NCBI GenBank assembly: GCA_013298025.1
Contig: JAAFJE010000001.1
Coordinates: 248,001-312,000, forward strand
DNA length: 64,000 nt
Direction: 5' to 3'
DNA from: Cytophagales bacterium
GTDB lineage: Bacteria; Bacteroidota; Bacteroidia; Cytophagales; Spirosomataceae
Part shown: one piece after another, positions 63,209 through 64,000 of the stretch
How positions within the stretch are numbered: the stretch's first letter is position 1
Layout: each line of letters opens with the position of its first letter
Translations under genes and position numbers: made by a program
The notes under the pieces: model-generated
What the model was told of the DNA's origin: nothing
Databases searched by the model: none
What the model saw: only the letters and a program-made list of their open reading frames with translations

Positions 63209-64000
63209 TACCACATATCCTTCGCACAGCACTTTTTGGTACTGAAAAACAAAGCCTTGACACCCAAACTTTACCGAATGCCTTGCAAGCCTCGCTTGCC
63301 CGTATTGCTACGCAAGAAGCCGAAACCGTTCTTTTGCAAGCCATTACGTTGAGTCATTTTTATGAAGAATCGGGTAGAAAGCCCCCCATTTTTGAAGGCA
63401 ACCAAAACCCCGAAATCATTGTAGAAGAACAAGCCGAAGCCCCCGAAGTATATCAACAATTGTACCCAAGCATCAAAGAGCTACCACCCTTTGCTCGCTT
63501 TGCTTGTATGTATGCTTGGCTCGATGGTTTTGTACGCCTCGGTGCTATTCCTTCGCCCGACAATACCATTACGCTTTTGAGCGATTTTACAAATTATCCG
63601 CAACACATTCAAGCCAAAATTGCTTTGTGTTTAGGCAAAAAAGGGCGAATGCTCTTGCCTTTTTATAGCGATTTTCAAGCAGAAGAAACCCAACCCGATG
63701 CCCAAATATGGGAAGAAGGAAAGCTAAAAGAACGAAGACTTGTTTTTCAAAAATTACGGCAACAAAATCCAGCAGAAGCCATTGCTTTATTAGAAAAAAC
63801 ATGGCAAACCGAAACCCTTCCTGAAAAAAAAGCTTTTCTCGAAGAAATTGCTAAAACGTTGGTTTCAAGCGATATAGCTTTTTTAGAAAATCTTTGGTTG
63901 ATGTTTGCCTTTAAAAGTCAAGAGAAAAAAGCCCACAAAGAAATCCGTTGGCTGCTCACGGGCTTACTCATGCGTTTTACCACATCAAATGTATATCAGC
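63205..64000 (+). CDS. DUF5691 family protein, partial (cut by the right edge)
   Basis: Frame from ATG 63205 (overlapping the SWIM stop as ATGA) is open to the window end: at least 265 residues. It begins MIPHILRTALFGTEKQSLDTQ, with LLQAITLSHFYEESGRKPP and PPFARFACMYAWLDGFVRLG following. It is helical and has no enzyme motif. By position and character it fits DUF5691, the companion of SWIM proteins in MoxR-linked operons. No stop is visible in this window. Confidence 0.75.
   Translation, partial: MIPHILRTALFGTEKQSLDTQTLPNALQASLARIATQEAETVLLQAITLSHFYEESGRKPPIFEGNQNPEIIVEEQAEAPEVYQQLYPSIKELPPFARFACMYAWLDGFVRLGAIPSPDNTITLLSDFTNYPQHIQAKIALCLGKKGRMLLPFYSDFQAEETQPDAQIWEEGKLKERRLVFQKLRQQNPAEAIALLEKTWQTETLPEKKAFLEEIAKTLVSSDIAFLENLWLMFAFKSQEKKAHKEIRWLLTGLLMRFTTSNVYQ

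Noticed and set aside
1-64000. rRNA operons, transposases or phage structural genes
   Set aside because: No sequence or protein in the window matches these; only one tRNA was found.

Overview
The window reads as a chromosomal segment of a Bacteroidota bacterium, most likely order Cytophagales (Spirosomaceae-like). Evidence: a SusC/RagA TonB-dependent receptor at the left edge, a fused CcoN-CcoO cbb3 oxidase, several CarboxypepD_reg/OmpA-type envelope proteins, GH28 and GH39 carbohydrate enzymes, TAnnTTTG-type -7 promoter elements and weak Shine-Dalgarno use. The genus cannot be fixed from sequence reading alone.

Layout. 1-11.9 kb: SusC (partial), glycosyltransferase, OmpA-like envelope protein, pth, three tandem short elements each ending in a terminator, an alkyltransferase-like protein, DUF3109, a transglycosylase/LysM protein and an HNH endonuclease. 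12.2-17.4 kb: cbb3 oxidase cluster ccoS-ccoNO-ccoQ-ccoP-ccoG. 17.5-22 kb: an alcohol-dehydrogenase-like oxidoreductase and two glycoside hydrolases. 22.3-34.4 kb: an AT-rich accessory island with every gene on the + strand. It carries a DUF4297-HerA defense pair, a PIN-domain toxin-antitoxin pair, a type II restriction-modification pair with a small membrane protein, and an ADP-ribosylglycohydrolase. Four copies of a composite repeat (hairpin, terminator-like hairpin, array of 21-bp units) punctuate this island. 34.6-48.7 kb: two tandem TldD/TldE pairs with Tat-like signals on the TldD members, then DUF4159, MoxR ATPase, DUF58, a BatA-like protein, a DUF4175-like protein and a further membrane protein. 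48.8-64 kb: tRNA-Leu(CAA), a serine hydrolase, tag, sterol-desaturase family, RlpA, GlgE, YHS, DUF1275, a polytopic membrane protein, a Methyltransf_32-like enzyme, an esterase and a SWIM-DUF5691 pair cut by the right edge.

How the parts work together. The cco cluster builds a high-affinity terminal oxidase. The TldD/E-MoxR-DUF58 block looks like one envelope-associated ATPase/protease module. The island holds at least two antiviral systems plus a TA pair, and its composite repeats are the most unusual structure in the window. No integrase, transposase, rRNA or CRISPR array was found.
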